NCBI GenBank assembly: GCA_041319085.1
Contig: CP101033.1
Location: 2,072,501 to 2,136,500, forward strand
DNA length: 64,000 nt
Direction of reading: 5' to 3'
Source of the DNA: Aeromonas veronii
GTDB lineage: Bacteria > Pseudomonadota > Gammaproteobacteria > Enterobacterales > Aeromonadaceae
Positions 8,972 through 17,553 of this stretch are shown piece after piece (the stretch's first letter is position 1; every line of letters starts with the position of its first letter). Both the position numbers and the translations under genes were made by a program. The notes under the pieces are model-generated. The model searched no databases. It saw nothing but the letters and a program-made list of their open reading frames with translations, and had not been told where the DNA came from.

Positions 8972-9345
8972 TTACGGGGCATCTGCTAATTTGACCACGT
9001 TATTTTGAGTTTCCAAGTAGATCCGTTCAGCTTCGTTCGGCGACAAACCATCGTTATGTCTGTGCGGCCTGCTCTGCTACAATAGCTCACGATATATCGT
9101 GTGATCTCATTCTTGGCTTCAACGAAGCTTTGGTAGCCGATGCTCGGCACCACCCTGTTTTGAAGCTGCGGAAAAGCGCTCCATGGGCGAGTTATCCCAG
9201 CAGTTACCTCGGCGACTCATGCTCTGCTTCAGTTTGTAACACCTGACCAGCTGACGGAACTGTCGACTGGTGTAATGCGTCCCCGGCTCTGAGTGGAACA
9301 TCACCCCCTCGTGGCGGCCTCGTGACTCATAAGCGGAGCGATCTG
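8972..9345 (-). pseudogene. IS3-family transposase remnant (OrfB C-terminus)
   Basis: The leftward fragment encodes the end of an IS3 integrase: an AYESRG segment, HSEPGTHYTSRQFRQL, then SMSRRGNCWDNSPMERF. After that the frame breaks. One shift is needed to continue as FRSFK and a second to reach VPSIGYQSFVEAKNEI. The last part reads NDGLSPNEAERIYLETQ and stops at 8,972-8,974. The first part of orfB and all of orfA are missing. It is a dead relic lying between tnpB and the mcr-3-like gene. Confidence 0.8.
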
Positions 9346-9439
9346 AACAGGAACAAAAACAGGCGGTTTAATGCAGGTTTACGCGACAACTATCTTGAAA
9401 AACGCCGCCAAGTGACAACGCTTTCTGTCTGAATTTCTT

Positions 9440-9456
9440 CTTAATTTTTCCTTAAC
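9440..9456 (+). promoter_or_regulatory. PmrA/BasR-box-like direct repeat upstream of mcr-3-like
   Basis: The sequence CTTAAT-TTTTC-CTTAAC fits the PmrA box (YTTAAK, 5-nt spacer, YTTAAK) except for the last base. It lies about 165 bp before the phosphoethanolamine transferase start. A TATCTT that could serve as a -10 lies about 11 bp downstream of the second half-site. PmrA regulates eptA-type genes in enterobacteria; its use here is inferred. Confidence 0.45.
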
Positions 9457-9622
9457 CCTCAAGCACTATCTTGTATCAAACAAGTGATTATTGACAAGGA
9501 TCACGGTATTCACATGTTTAGAAATGCTCTGGAACAATTCTCATCCCAAGCTGCTATCATCCCCATGCTTTAATGGATTGAAAATAAAGTTTAATGCTTA
9601 AAATATTTTTAAGGGTGAAGTA

Positions 9623-11248
9623 ATGCCTTCAGTTGTTAAAATAAAACTTATTCCACTTATTTTATTATTGGCGCTAGTGTTTGCCTTGCTGCAAAATTGG
9701 CCAATATTGCTCCACTTTTATGAAATCCTCACCAATCTGGCGCACTTCAAACCAGGGTTTGCAATATCGATCCCAATCCTGCTGGTCGCGGCACTTAACT
9801 TCGTCTTTATGCCCTTTTCAGTGCGTTATCTGATCAAGCCATTCTTCGCGTTTCTCTTTGTGACTGGCGCTATAGTCAGTTACACCATGATGAAGTACCG
9901 AGTTTTGTTTGATCGGGACATGATCCAGAATATCTTCGAGACCAACCAGAGCGAAGCTTACTCCTATATCAATCTACCTATCGTAGCCTGGGTACTGCTG
10001 GCCGGGGTTGTACCCGCTGTTTTGCTCTTTTTTGTGGAGATTGAGTATCCGAAAAAGTGGTATGCAGGCCTCTTTCAACGTGGACTCTCCATGCTGTGCT
10101 CACTGGCCATCGTCGGGATCATCGCTGCCTTCTACTATCAGGATTACGTCTCTGTCGGGCGTAATAACCAGACCCTTAACCGTGAGGTCGTACCGGCCAA
10201 CTTTGTCTACAGCACGACCAAGTATCTCTACAAACGGTATATGGCAGAGCCCGTTCCCTTTACCACTCTCGGCGATGATGCCACGAGGGTAGCAAAAGAG
10301 GACAAGCCCACCCTGATGTTCCTGGTTGTGGGAGAAACTGCTCGTGGCAAGAACTTCTCGATGAATGGCTACGAGAAAGAGACCAATGCCTTCACCAGCA
10401 AGAGTGGTGATGTGATCTCTTTCAATGATGTTCGTTCATGCGGTACCGCGACCGCTGTATCTGTGCCTTGCATGTTCTCCAACATGGGCCGTAAGGAGTA
10501 TGACGACAGTCGAGCTCGCAATAGCGAGGGGCTACTGGATGTGTTGCAAAAGACCGGGGTATCAGTGTTCTGGAAAGAAAACGATGGTGGTTGCAAAGGA
10601 GTATGTGAACGGGTGCCAAATATCGAAATCCAACCGAAAGATCACCCACAGTTTTGCGATAAAAACACCTGCTATGACGAGGTAGTACTGCAAAACCTTG
10701 ATGATGAAGTGGCACAAATGAAAGGGGACAAGCTGGTTGGCTTCCACCTGATCGGTAGCCATGGTCCGACATATTACAAACGCTACCCAGATACTCATCG
10801 ACAATTCTTGCCTGACTGCCCTCGCAGCGACATCGAAAACTGCACGGATGAAGAACTAGTTAATACCTATGACAACACGATCCGTTACACCGACTTTGTC
10901 ATTGCAGAGATGATTACCAAGCTGAAAAAGTATGAAGATAAGTACAACACTGCACTTATCTATGTATCTGATCACGGTGAGTCCCTGGGGGCCTTGGGGC
11001 TGTATCTGCACGGTACGCCATACAAGTTTGCCCCCGATGACCAGACCCGAGTGCCGATGCAGGTATGGATGTCACCCGGTTTCTCTAAAGAGAAAGGGCT
11101 TGATATGAATTGCTTGCAGAAAAAAGCGGCTGATACCCGTTACTCTCACGACAACATTTTTTCATCTGTGCTGGGGATCTGGGATGTAAATACAGCGGTC
11201 TATGACCAAGGACTGGATATCTTCAGCCAGTGCCGGACAGTGCAATAA
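9623..11248 (+). CDS. mcr-3: MCR-3-type phosphoethanolamine-lipid A transferase
   Basis: This 541-residue inner-membrane enzyme should move phosphoethanolamine from phosphatidylethanolamine to lipid A, which lowers affinity for polymyxins. About five N-terminal membrane helices precede a periplasmic sulfatase-fold domain. Catalytic features are present: Glu238 in GETARG, nucleophile Thr277 in CGTATAVSVPCMFS, His380 in GSHGPTYYK and Asp450/His451 in SDHGES, with many paired Cys. Length and long stretches match MCR-3 as I recall it, including the N-terminus MPSxxKIK. dgkA follows, as in mobile mcr-3 cassettes and Aeromonas chromosomes. Base composition appears more AT-rich than its neighbours. 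Calling it a close mcr-3 variant needs alignment; the EptA/MCR family is certain. Confidence 0.9.
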   Translation: MPSVVKIKLIPLILLLALVFALLQNWPILLHFYEILTNLAHFKPGFAISIPILLVAALNFVFMPFSVRYLIKPFFAFLFVTGAIVSYTMMKYRVLFDRDMIQNIFETNQSEAYSYINLPIVAWVLLAGVVPAVLLFFVEIEYPKKWYAGLFQRGLSMLCSLAIVGIIAAFYYQDYVSVGRNNQTLNREVVPANFVYSTTKYLYKRYMAEPVPFTTLGDDATRVAKEDKPTLMFLVVGETARGKNFSMNGYEKETNAFTSKSGDVISFNDVRSCGTATAVSVPCMFSNMGRKEYDDSRARNSEGLLDVLQKTGVSVFWKENDGGCKGVCERVPNIEIQPKDHPQFCDKNTCYDEVVLQNLDDEVAQMKGDKLVGFHLIGSHGPTYYKRYPDTHRQFLPDCPRSDIENCTDEELVNTYDNTIRYTDFVIAEMITKLKKYEDKYNTALIYVSDHGESLGALGLYLHGTPYKFAPDDQTRVPMQVWMSPGFSKEKGLDMNCLQKKAADTRYSHDNIFSSVLGIWDVNTAVYDQGLDIFSQCRTVQ

Positions 11249-11257
11249 ACCTTTTCT

Positions 11258-11282
11258 GGGGCACTCGAGTGTCCCTCTTTAT
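11258..11282 (+). terminator. Palindromic hairpin between mcr-3-like and dgkA
   Basis: An 18-bp near-perfect palindrome (GGGGCACTCGAGTGTCCC) is followed by CTCTTTATTT. It may be a weak terminator or attenuator between the two genes, or an mRNA-stabilising hairpin. The T tract is interrupted. Confidence 0.4.
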
Positions 11283-11333
11283 TTGCAGTATTTCTTAATC
11301 AGTCAAAGTTAAATTTCGAGAGAGGAAGACGAA

Positions 11334-11714
11334 ATGGCTAAACCAGGTGCAACAGGGATTACTCGCATCGTTCATGCAACCAACTACAGCATGAAAGGGT
11401 TGTCATCTGCCTGGCGACATGAAGCAGCGTTTCGCCAAGAACTATTGCTCATTTTGCTACTGATGCCACTGGCATTTTTCGTTGGCGACGGACTTAACCA
11501 GATTTTACTGTTGATAGTCATCAGCTGGTTGGTCGTTATTGTGGAAATTCTCAATTCTGCTGTTGAAGCGGTCGTTGATCGCATTGGCTCTGAGCATCAC
11601 GAACTGTCTGGTAGGGCGAAAGACATGGGCTCTGCCGCTGTTTTTATCTCGCTTGCACTGAATGCCCTTGTCTGGGGCGCACTGACCGGCCGTAACCTAT
11701 TGGGGTGGTGGTAG
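11334..11714 (+). CDS. dgkA: Diacylglycerol kinase
   Basis: This 126-residue integral membrane enzyme phosphorylates diacylglycerol to phosphatidic acid. It has three membrane helices and the DgkA signature EILNSAVEAVVDRIGSE followed by HELSGRAKDMGSAAV. Phosphoethanolamine transfer from phosphatidylethanolamine leaves diacylglycerol, so a kinase directly after an MCR-type gene is metabolically sensible and could recycle the by-product. GAGAGGAAG precedes the ATG. The gap to the mcr-3-like gene is 85 bp and contains a hairpin, so the genes may be co-transcribed with partial attenuation. Confidence 0.93.
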   Translation: MAKPGATGITRIVHATNYSMKGLSSAWRHEAAFRQELLLILLLMPLAFFVGDGLNQILLLIVISWLVVIVEILNSAVEAVVDRIGSEHHELSGRAKDMGSAAVFISLALNALVWGALTGRNLLGWW

Positions 11715-11739
11715 TTCATTTGTATGGAGTGCAAATGAG

Positions 11740-12148
11740 CGCTGATTTCCGGGTGCCCGTTGGTCCTCCAGCCAGTCATGTTTGTTGTAAACAGCCATGA
11801 CACCCAGCCGTGCATGACCCAACATCACTTCGGTGATATGGGGAGCAAACCGCTCTGCAGGCGAAGGCTCTTCACTGGTTTTAACCATCTGCTCAGGGCC
11901 AGCCTTGATTTCCGCGGCCTTGATCCTGACATCCCGAAGAGTCACTGCAGGGTAACGGCGTGGTCCTGACTTGTTTCCCATTACGAATATGACGAACTTG
12001 GAAGGTAGATTGGCCCCTTGAAGATCCAGAAGGTGATCAGCCCTTTAGATGACACCCTTATGCCAAGTCCATCGCCGTCAGTGACTTCGCTCTGACCCGA
12101 GTATGGTTTACCATTGACGCCTCGCAGCCAGCTGTCTGTCATTGCCAT
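11740..12148 (-). pseudogene. P4-type tyrosine integrase remnant
   Basis: The N-terminal part reads TDSWLRGVNGKPYSG and DGDGLGIRVSSKG, typical of P4-like integrases. A frameshift then leads to GPRRYPAVTLRDVR. About 250 residues are missing before the C-terminal piece HITEVMLGHARLGVMAVYNK, and the reading frame degrades at the end. No intact catalytic core survives and no tRNA is visible nearby. It marks a former island junction just downstream of mcr-3-like/dgkA. Confidence 0.75.
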
Positions 12149-12296
12149 AAAATTTGGTACTTTGAGCTGTACTAATTGGACGGTCAACATAGGCAGACAG
12201 ACACAAACAGCAAAGAATTTATTGGGTGCTCAGATAATGCTGAACACATCATTAAGAACCACATAATCAAAAGCTTAGGCGATAAAACAAGAACAC

Positions 12297-13724
12297 ATGA
12301 GCACCCCCAAGAACCAAACAACACAGCCAACCTTCTACTTCCACGACTACGAGACCTTCGGCATCAGCCCCGCCAAGGACAGGCCATCGCAGTTTGCCGG
12401 TATTCGTACCGATGCGGATTTCAACATCATTGGCGAACCGTTGGTGATTTATTGCAAGCCGCCGGCGGACTACCTGCCAGATCCGGAGGCGTGCCTGATT
12501 ACCGGTATCACGCCACAAAAGGCGATGAAGGATGGGCTGTGCGAGGCGGATTTCATTCGCCAGATCCACGATCAGTTCGCCACCCCGAATACCTGTGTGC
12601 TTGGCTACAACAGCATCCGCTTCGATGATGAAGTGACCCGTTACACCCTCTATCGCAACTTCTATGACCCCTATGCCTACGCTTGGCAGAACGGCAACTC
12701 CCGATGGGATATTCTCGACATGCTGCGGGCCTGCTATGCCCTGCGGCCGGAGGGGATCGAGTGGGCGTTTGACGATGAGGGCAAGCCGAGTTTCCGGCTG
12801 GAGAAGCTGACAGTCGCCAACGGCGTGGCCCATGCCAACGCCCACGATGCACTCTCGGACGTGCTGGCCACCATCGAGATGGCCAAGCTGGTGAAAAAGG
12901 CCCAGCCCAAGCTGTTTGATTATCTCTTTGATCTGCGCAACAAGAACAAGGTGAAGGCGCTGATCGACGTGGTGACCATGAAGCCGCTGGTGCACGTCTC
13001 GGGCATGTTCTCTCCCTGGCAAGGGTGCGTGAGCTGGGTCTCGCCACTCGACTGGCATCCCACCAACCAGAACGCGGTGATCATGGTGGATCTGACCCGC
13101 GACCCTACCCCACTCATTGAACTCACCAGCGAGGAGATCCGCGAACGGCTCTACACCAAAAAAGAGGAGCTGGGTGATCTGGCAGGTATTCCGGTGAAAC
13201 TGGTGCACATCAACAAGTGCCCGGTGCTGGCACCGGCCGCCACCCTGACACCGGAGCGGGCTGATGAACTGGGCATCGATCGGGAGCAGTGCCGCAAGAG
13301 CTTGGATCTGCTGCGCGCCCACCCCGAAGTACGCGAGAAGCTGGTAGAGGTGTTCAATCAGGAGTTTGCTGGCAGCAATGACAGCGACCCCGATACCCAG
13401 CTCTACGCCGGATTCTTTGGCCACGGCGACAAGTCCACCATGGATCTGGTGCGGGCAACCCCCGCGGATCTGCTGGGTGAGCGGGAGTTCGCCTTTACCG
13501 ACGCGCGTCTGCCCCAGATGCTGTTCCGCTACCGCGCCCGCAACTGGCCGCACACCTTGAGCGAAGCGGAGCAGAAACGTTGGCGCCTGCACTGCAGCGA
13601 CTACTTCAGCCGACGTCTGCCGGACTATGTGCCCCGTCTCGAGGCGCTGGCGGAGCAGAATCAGAGTAACGAACGGAACTTTGCGATCCTCAAGAGTCTC
13701 TATCGCTACCTGGAAGATTTATGA
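12297..13724 (+). CDS. sbcB: Exodeoxyribonuclease I
   Basis: This 475-residue enzyme, the same length as E. coli ExoI, degrades single-stranded DNA 3' to 5' in mismatch repair and recombination. The DEDDh exonuclease domain starts with FHDYETFG (Asp and Glu of motif I), continues with GYNSIRFDDE and HDALSDVLAT, and is followed by the SH3-like and helical C-terminal domains. It stands alone, with convergent mobile-element debris upstream. The ATG follows a GATAAAACAAGAACAC stretch with a weak ribosome site, but the N-terminus matches family starts. Confidence 0.93.
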   Translation: MSTPKNQTTQPTFYFHDYETFGISPAKDRPSQFAGIRTDADFNIIGEPLVIYCKPPADYLPDPEACLITGITPQKAMKDGLCEADFIRQIHDQFATPNTCVLGYNSIRFDDEVTRYTLYRNFYDPYAYAWQNGNSRWDILDMLRACYALRPEGIEWAFDDEGKPSFRLEKLTVANGVAHANAHDALSDVLATIEMAKLVKKAQPKLFDYLFDLRNKNKVKALIDVVTMKPLVHVSGMFSPWQGCVSWVSPLDWHPTNQNAVIMVDLTRDPTPLIELTSEEIRERLYTKKEELGDLAGIPVKLVHINKCPVLAPAATLTPERADELGIDREQCRKSLDLLRAHPEVREKLVEVFNQEFAGSNDSDPDTQLYAGFFGHGDKSTMDLVRATPADLLGEREFAFTDARLPQMLFRYRARNWPHTLSEAEQKRWRLHCSDYFSRRLPDYVPRLEALAEQNQSNERNFAILKSLYRYLEDL

Positions 13725-13879
13725 GTTGTGAGTAGTTTCACAATAAATCCTTCCCTCCCATCCCCTTCTTCAGGTCATAATGACGAAGGGGATTTCTCCA
13801 AAAACCAATATCTTGCAACGCCCTGGATGGATGTCTCCCAAGCAAGCGATCTCTTTGGCCGAACGGAAGCCATTTGCTG

Positions 13880-14380
13880 ATGACTCGTCACCACGTACTG
13901 CTCGGATTACTGGCCCTGCTGCCGCTGGCAGCCAACGCCGCATACCGGTTCGATGTGCCGGATTATCTTGCTCGCCTGCCCGAGCAGACCTATCGCATCG
14001 TCGAACAGAACTTCAACACCCTTTATCAGCAGACTGACTTCACCCCCCAGATCACCAACAGCTACTTCAACAGCTCCCATCTCTACAAGTTTGTCGGGGT
14101 GCCGCTGGCCATCAGTGCCCAGTCCGGTTTCCAGCTGGAGGTGTTTGGTCTGGTCTATAACCGCGCTTCGCAAGCCTATATGCACCTGAGCCAGGATATG
14201 TCCCTCTATCGGGTGATGCGGGTCGATCTGATGGGGAATCCCAATGATCAGCTGGCCATTGGTTTTGGTCTGGGGGTGCCCATCACCCCGTTGCTGACCC
14301 TCAAGGCGATCGCCTCCGGCAGCGACATCCCGGGCTATGGCTCAGCCAAATACGCCGTCGGTTTTGAGTGGCGTTACTAA
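13880..14380 (+). CDS. Putative outer-membrane/periplasmic protein, unassigned
   Basis: This 166-residue protein starts with a clear signal peptide (cleavage after ANA, about residue 20). The mature part has alternating hydrophobic and polar residues, a C-terminal FEWRY ending in an aromatic residue, and a length consistent with a small eight-stranded beta-barrel. I recognise no named family. It is between sbcB and a strong terminator, so it is probably a single-gene transcript. A TTG 6 bases upstream could also serve as start. A barrel fold is inferred from composition only. Confidence 0.65.
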   Translation: MTRHHVLLGLLALLPLAANAAYRFDVPDYLARLPEQTYRIVEQNFNTLYQQTDFTPQITNSYFNSSHLYKFVGVPLAISAQSGFQLEVFGLVYNRASQAYMHLSQDMSLYRVMRVDLMGNPNDQLAIGFGLGVPITPLLTLKAIASGSDIPGYGSAKYAVGFEWRY

Positions 14381-14406
14381 CAGAGACCGCTGGCCACCGC
14401 TGATTG

Positions 14407-14443
14407 AAACAATTCAGGCTCCGTGATGGAGCCTGAATTGTTT
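14407..14443. terminator. Bidirectional rho-independent terminator
   Basis: A 16-bp perfect stem (arms 14,407-14,422 and 14,428-14,443) with a 5-nt loop is flanked by A and T runs on both sides. It sits between the convergent outer-membrane protein and alpha-galactosidase genes and can end both transcripts. Confidence 0.85.
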
Positions 14444-14458
14444 GTAGTGACGCAGTGA

Positions 14459-16168
14459 TCAGGTGTAGTGGATCACCCGCCCCTCGCCCCCATGCAGAGT
14501 CACGGCCGTACCGACTGCCTGCCCTTGCCAAAAATCGCTTCCCCCTTCAGGCAGCAGAAACGCCTTTGGTTGCCCCTCCCAGTTGAACAGGCAGAGCAGA
14601 GTGCCATCCTCGGGCAGGCTTACTTCGCCGTAGGCAAAGTCCATCGACCCAAAACGGGCAGAGGGTGCTCGGGCCGCGCAAAGATCCAACAGCTTGCGCA
14701 GTTGCGCCGCCTGCTCCTCATCGAGATCTTGCAGTCGATCACCGGCCAGCATCATGCCGCCGCTCGCCACCAGCGCAGCCAGATGAAAGCTGTATTCAGC
14801 TTGGCTAGCCTGCTGGCTCGGCAGATCCCGCAGGCAGATGCAGTCGGGATCGAGGGCCCAGAGCTTGTCATTTTGCCAGGCACGGCAGAAGGCCTCGCGG
14901 GCAATCTGGCGATAGCGGTGGCCATTGCGCTCCACGTCATCGCTCACCCGCATGCCATGCACCAGCCCAAGGCTTGGCCAGATAGGAGCGTTGCAACCAA
15001 GCAGGAAGGCCCCTTCACCTGCACCGCGCAGGATGGCCGCCATGCCGCGCCGATAGGCTTCAACCCGGGTGGCGGCCGGATCGTGGAAACGGCCCCCGTG
15101 GATAGCGCCCCAGAAGTTGGCATCGAGCTTGAAGTAGTGGATCCCCCACTGCTCGCGCAAGGTGCGGAACACCTGCTCAAGGTGCGCCTGCACCTCGGGA
15201 TGAGTGCCGTCCAGCACATACCAGGGAGTGCAGCGCCAGCCGCCATAGGTAACACGCTCGGAGGGCAACGGCAGACCGTCATCCCCCTTTACGAACCAAT
15301 CGGGGTGCTCCTGAAACAGCTGCGAACTGGGTTCGGCAATAAAGGGAGCGACCCAGAGAGCAGGCTCACAGCCAGCCTGTTTTATCTCGGCAGCCAGTGA
15401 GGCCACCCCCTGCTCAAACTTGGCGGAAGGGGTGAGCCAGTCGCCCATTTTGGCCTGATAGCCGTCGTCGATCTGCACATAGCGCAAGGCCGGGAAACGC
15501 TCGGCACGCACCTGCAGGTTCTCGCGAATATCGGCAGCGCTCACCTCGGCGTAGTAGTGATACCAGGAGCACCAGCCATTGGGGCGCTCACCCACCTTGC
15601 CGATCAGCGAGCCATGATCGACCTCGATCAGAGATGCCAGTTCGGCCAGCAGATCCTCGCGCTCCGCCCCTTCGAGGCAGATCAGCGCCTCGCTTTGCCA
15701 GTGCTCACCGACCGCGAGTTCCCGCCCTTCGCAGTTCATCAGGATCTGCAAGCGACCATCGGGGTAGAGGCGAAACTCCCCGCCAAAACGGTGGCAACTG
15801 GCAAAGGCAAGCAGCAGCCATCCCTTACCATGCTCCACCAGCAGCAGGTTGTGAATGGTGTGGTAGCCGTTATCAGCGGTAATGCGATAGACGCTGGCAT
15901 CGGGGCAACGGCCAACATGTTGCGGTGACTGCCAGCTACCCATGGTCTGGGCCAACATCTGGAATCCTTCGCCATAGATGGCGCTCTCCACCGGCAGGCC
16001 AAGCTTGCCGTCGAACAGCACCCAGCGGTCAACCGAGGTGGTGTCAGAACCTGTGTTGTCGAGTCGCACCCGACAGAGCGGCCCTTCCCACTGACGGGTT
16101 TGCAGCAGGTGGGATGGCAACACATTATCGTTCGCCAGCTGGCGAACTCGGGACAAGAGGGATGTCAT
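14459..16168 (-). CDS. GH36-type alpha-galactosidase
   Basis: This 569-residue protein has no signal peptide, so it is probably cytoplasmic. It carries the melibiase clan core: WCSWYHYYAEV, YVQIDDGYQ and the nucleophile Asp in YFKLDANFW. The acid/base Asp lies in MRVSDDVE. It should release galactose from alpha-galactosides such as melibiose or raffinose; exact substrate is not shown by sequence. The start was set at the second of two adjacent ATGs, 5 nt after AAGGAG. No transporter or regulator of sugar use lies beside it, so it seems to be an isolated gene. Confidence 0.88.
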   Translation of the reverse strand: MTSLLSRVRQLANDNVLPSHLLQTRQWEGPLCRVRLDNTGSDTTSVDRWVLFDGKLGLPVESAIYGEGFQMLAQTMGSWQSPQHVGRCPDASVYRITADNGYHTIHNLLLVEHGKGWLLLAFASCHRFGGEFRLYPDGRLQILMNCEGRELAVGEHWQSEALICLEGAEREDLLAELASLIEVDHGSLIGKVGERPNGWCSWYHYYAEVSAADIRENLQVRAERFPALRYVQIDDGYQAKMGDWLTPSAKFEQGVASLAAEIKQAGCEPALWVAPFIAEPSSQLFQEHPDWFVKGDDGLPLPSERVTYGGWRCTPWYVLDGTHPEVQAHLEQVFRTLREQWGIHYFKLDANFWGAIHGGRFHDPAATRVEAYRRGMAAILRGAGEGAFLLGCNAPIWPSLGLVHGMRVSDDVERNGHRYRQIAREAFCRAWQNDKLWALDPDCICLRDLPSQQASQAEYSFHLAALVASGGMMLAGDRLQDLDEEQAAQLRKLLDLCAARAPSARFGSMDFAYGEVSLPEDGTLLCLFNWEGQPKAFLLPEGGSDFWQGQAVGTAVTLHGGEGRVIHYT

Positions 16169-16328
16169 CATTGCTCCTTGTAGTTCGAAAAGGGTTTTAT
16201 CAGACAATTTTCAAAAAAATACCAATAAAATCAGCTTCAAATGAACTGATTTCAGTCGTAATTGTTTTAATGCCGCGCCCCGGTCTCTCTGGTAAAATGC
16301 ATTTTTCTTCCCAGTCGATGAGGCTCAC

Positions 16329-16685
16329 GTGATCGCGCAACGTGCCTTGCTATACCTTCGTGACTTTATGGTCATCGTCGCCTGCCTGCTGGCAGGTAAA
16401 TCCGTGGCTGCCATCCTGCCGTTTGCCTTCCCCGGCAGCATCATCGGCATGCTGCTGCTGTTCGTGCTGCTCTCCCTGCAACTGATCAAGCTGCACTGGG
16501 TCGAGCTGGGCGCAGGCTTGCTGCTGCGCCACATGGGCGTATTGTTCGTGCCGGTCGCGGTCGGACTGGTGGCCTGGCTTGAGCCCCTGCGCCAATCCTT
16601 CGGCGTCATCATGCTCTGCATCGTGCTCGGGATCGTGCTGATCCTCGCCACCGTTGGACGGCTCTACCAGAGGATGAACAAATGA
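16329..16685 (+). CDS. LrgA/CidA-family membrane protein
   Basis: This 118-residue protein has four predicted membrane helices and the CidA/LrgA signature around AILPFAFPGSIIGMLLLF and HMGVLFVPVAVGL. Family members (YohJ in E. coli) act as holin-like proteins or as small-metabolite exporters with LrgB partners. The start is a GTG. It overlaps the lrgB-like gene by 4 bases (ATGA), so the two are translationally coupled. Which function applies here cannot be told from sequence. Confidence 0.88.
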   Translation: MIAQRALLYLRDFMVIVACLLAGKSVAAILPFAFPGSIIGMLLLFVLLSLQLIKLHWVELGAGLLLRHMGVLFVPVAVGLVAWLEPLRQSFGVIMLCIVLGIVLILATVGRLYQRMNK

Positions 16686-17368
16686 TCTTCTGGTGCGCTA
16701 TACCCCTAACCCTGGCGCTCTATTTCGCTACCCGCACCCTCTATCGCCGCCTGCCCTGGCCCATCATCAATCCGGTACTGGTGCCGACGGCGGTGATCAT
16801 CGGCCTGCTGCTCTGGTTCGGTCTGCCCCTTGAGCAGTACGAGAGTGGCAGCCGCCCCATCACCATGCTGCTGGAGCCCGCCGTGGTGGCGCTGGCGCTG
16901 CCGCTCTATCAGCAGGCGCGCCAAATTCAGGCCAAGCTCAAGCCCATCCTAATCTGTACCCTCTCCTCCGTCTTAATCTCGGTCTGCACAACCCTGCTGA
17001 TCGGTCACTTTATGGGCACAGATCCGGCACTGCTCGCCTCACTCGCCACCAAATCCATCACCACCCCGCTCGCCATGAGCGTCAGCCAGTCCATCGGCGG
17101 CATTCCTGCCATCGCGGCCGCCGTGGTGGTGGTGGTGGGGATTGTCGGCGCGCTGATCGGCTACCCGCTGCTCAGATTGCTGAAAGTGACTGACCCGGAA
17201 GCCCAAGGGCTCGCCATGGGAGCCTGTGCCCACGCCATCGGCACCGCGACCTCCGCCGAGAAGGGGATCACCCAGGGAGCATTTGCATCGCTGGCCATGG
17301 TGGTGTGCGGGATCCTCACTGCTGCCGTCGCGCCGCTGCTGTTTGCCATCTATCACTGGCTCACCTGA
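16682..17368 (+). CDS. LrgB/CidB-family membrane protein
   Basis: This 228-residue polytopic protein matches the LrgB family (YohK in E. coli). It contains PVLVPTAVIIG, a central FMGTDPALLASLATKSITTP and a C-terminal AMGACAHAIGTATS. It should work with the LrgA-like partner encoded immediately upstream. About six membrane helices are evident. A GC-rich hairpin without a U tract follows the gene at 17,381-17,412. Confidence 0.9.
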   Translation: MIFWCAIPLTLALYFATRTLYRRLPWPIINPVLVPTAVIIGLLLWFGLPLEQYESGSRPITMLLEPAVVALALPLYQQARQIQAKLKPILICTLSSVLISVCTTLLIGHFMGTDPALLASLATKSITTPLAMSVSQSIGGIPAIAAAVVVVVGIVGALIGYPLLRLLKVTDPEAQGLAMGACAHAIGTATSAEKGITQGAFASLAMVVCGILTAAVAPLLFAIYHWLT

Positions 17369-17380
17369 CCGATAATTAGC

Positions 17381-17412
17381 CACCCCGACGGCTCTGTAGC
17401 GCTGTCGGGGTG
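17381..17412 (+). terminator. Hairpin downstream of lrgB-like gene
   Basis: A 12-bp stem (CACCCCGACGGC with GCTGTCGGGGTG) encloses an 8-nt loop. No U-run follows, so it may be a weak terminator or an mRNA 3'-end stabiliser. Confidence 0.45.
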
Positions 17413-17553
17413 CGACCTGCCGCACAATTTGCACAAGACAAACGTTTCCATTACCATCCCCCTCCGTTTGCCCATCAGGGCGTGAGCCTGCTCACACATT
17501 TACCCGAGCTGGCTCCCTACAATGGCCGCCCAATTGGCCTTTGAGGACACACT

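Noticed and set aside
8972..9345. A complete IS3 element
   Set aside because: Only the transposase C-terminus remains, with two frameshifts. orfA and paired terminal repeats are missing.
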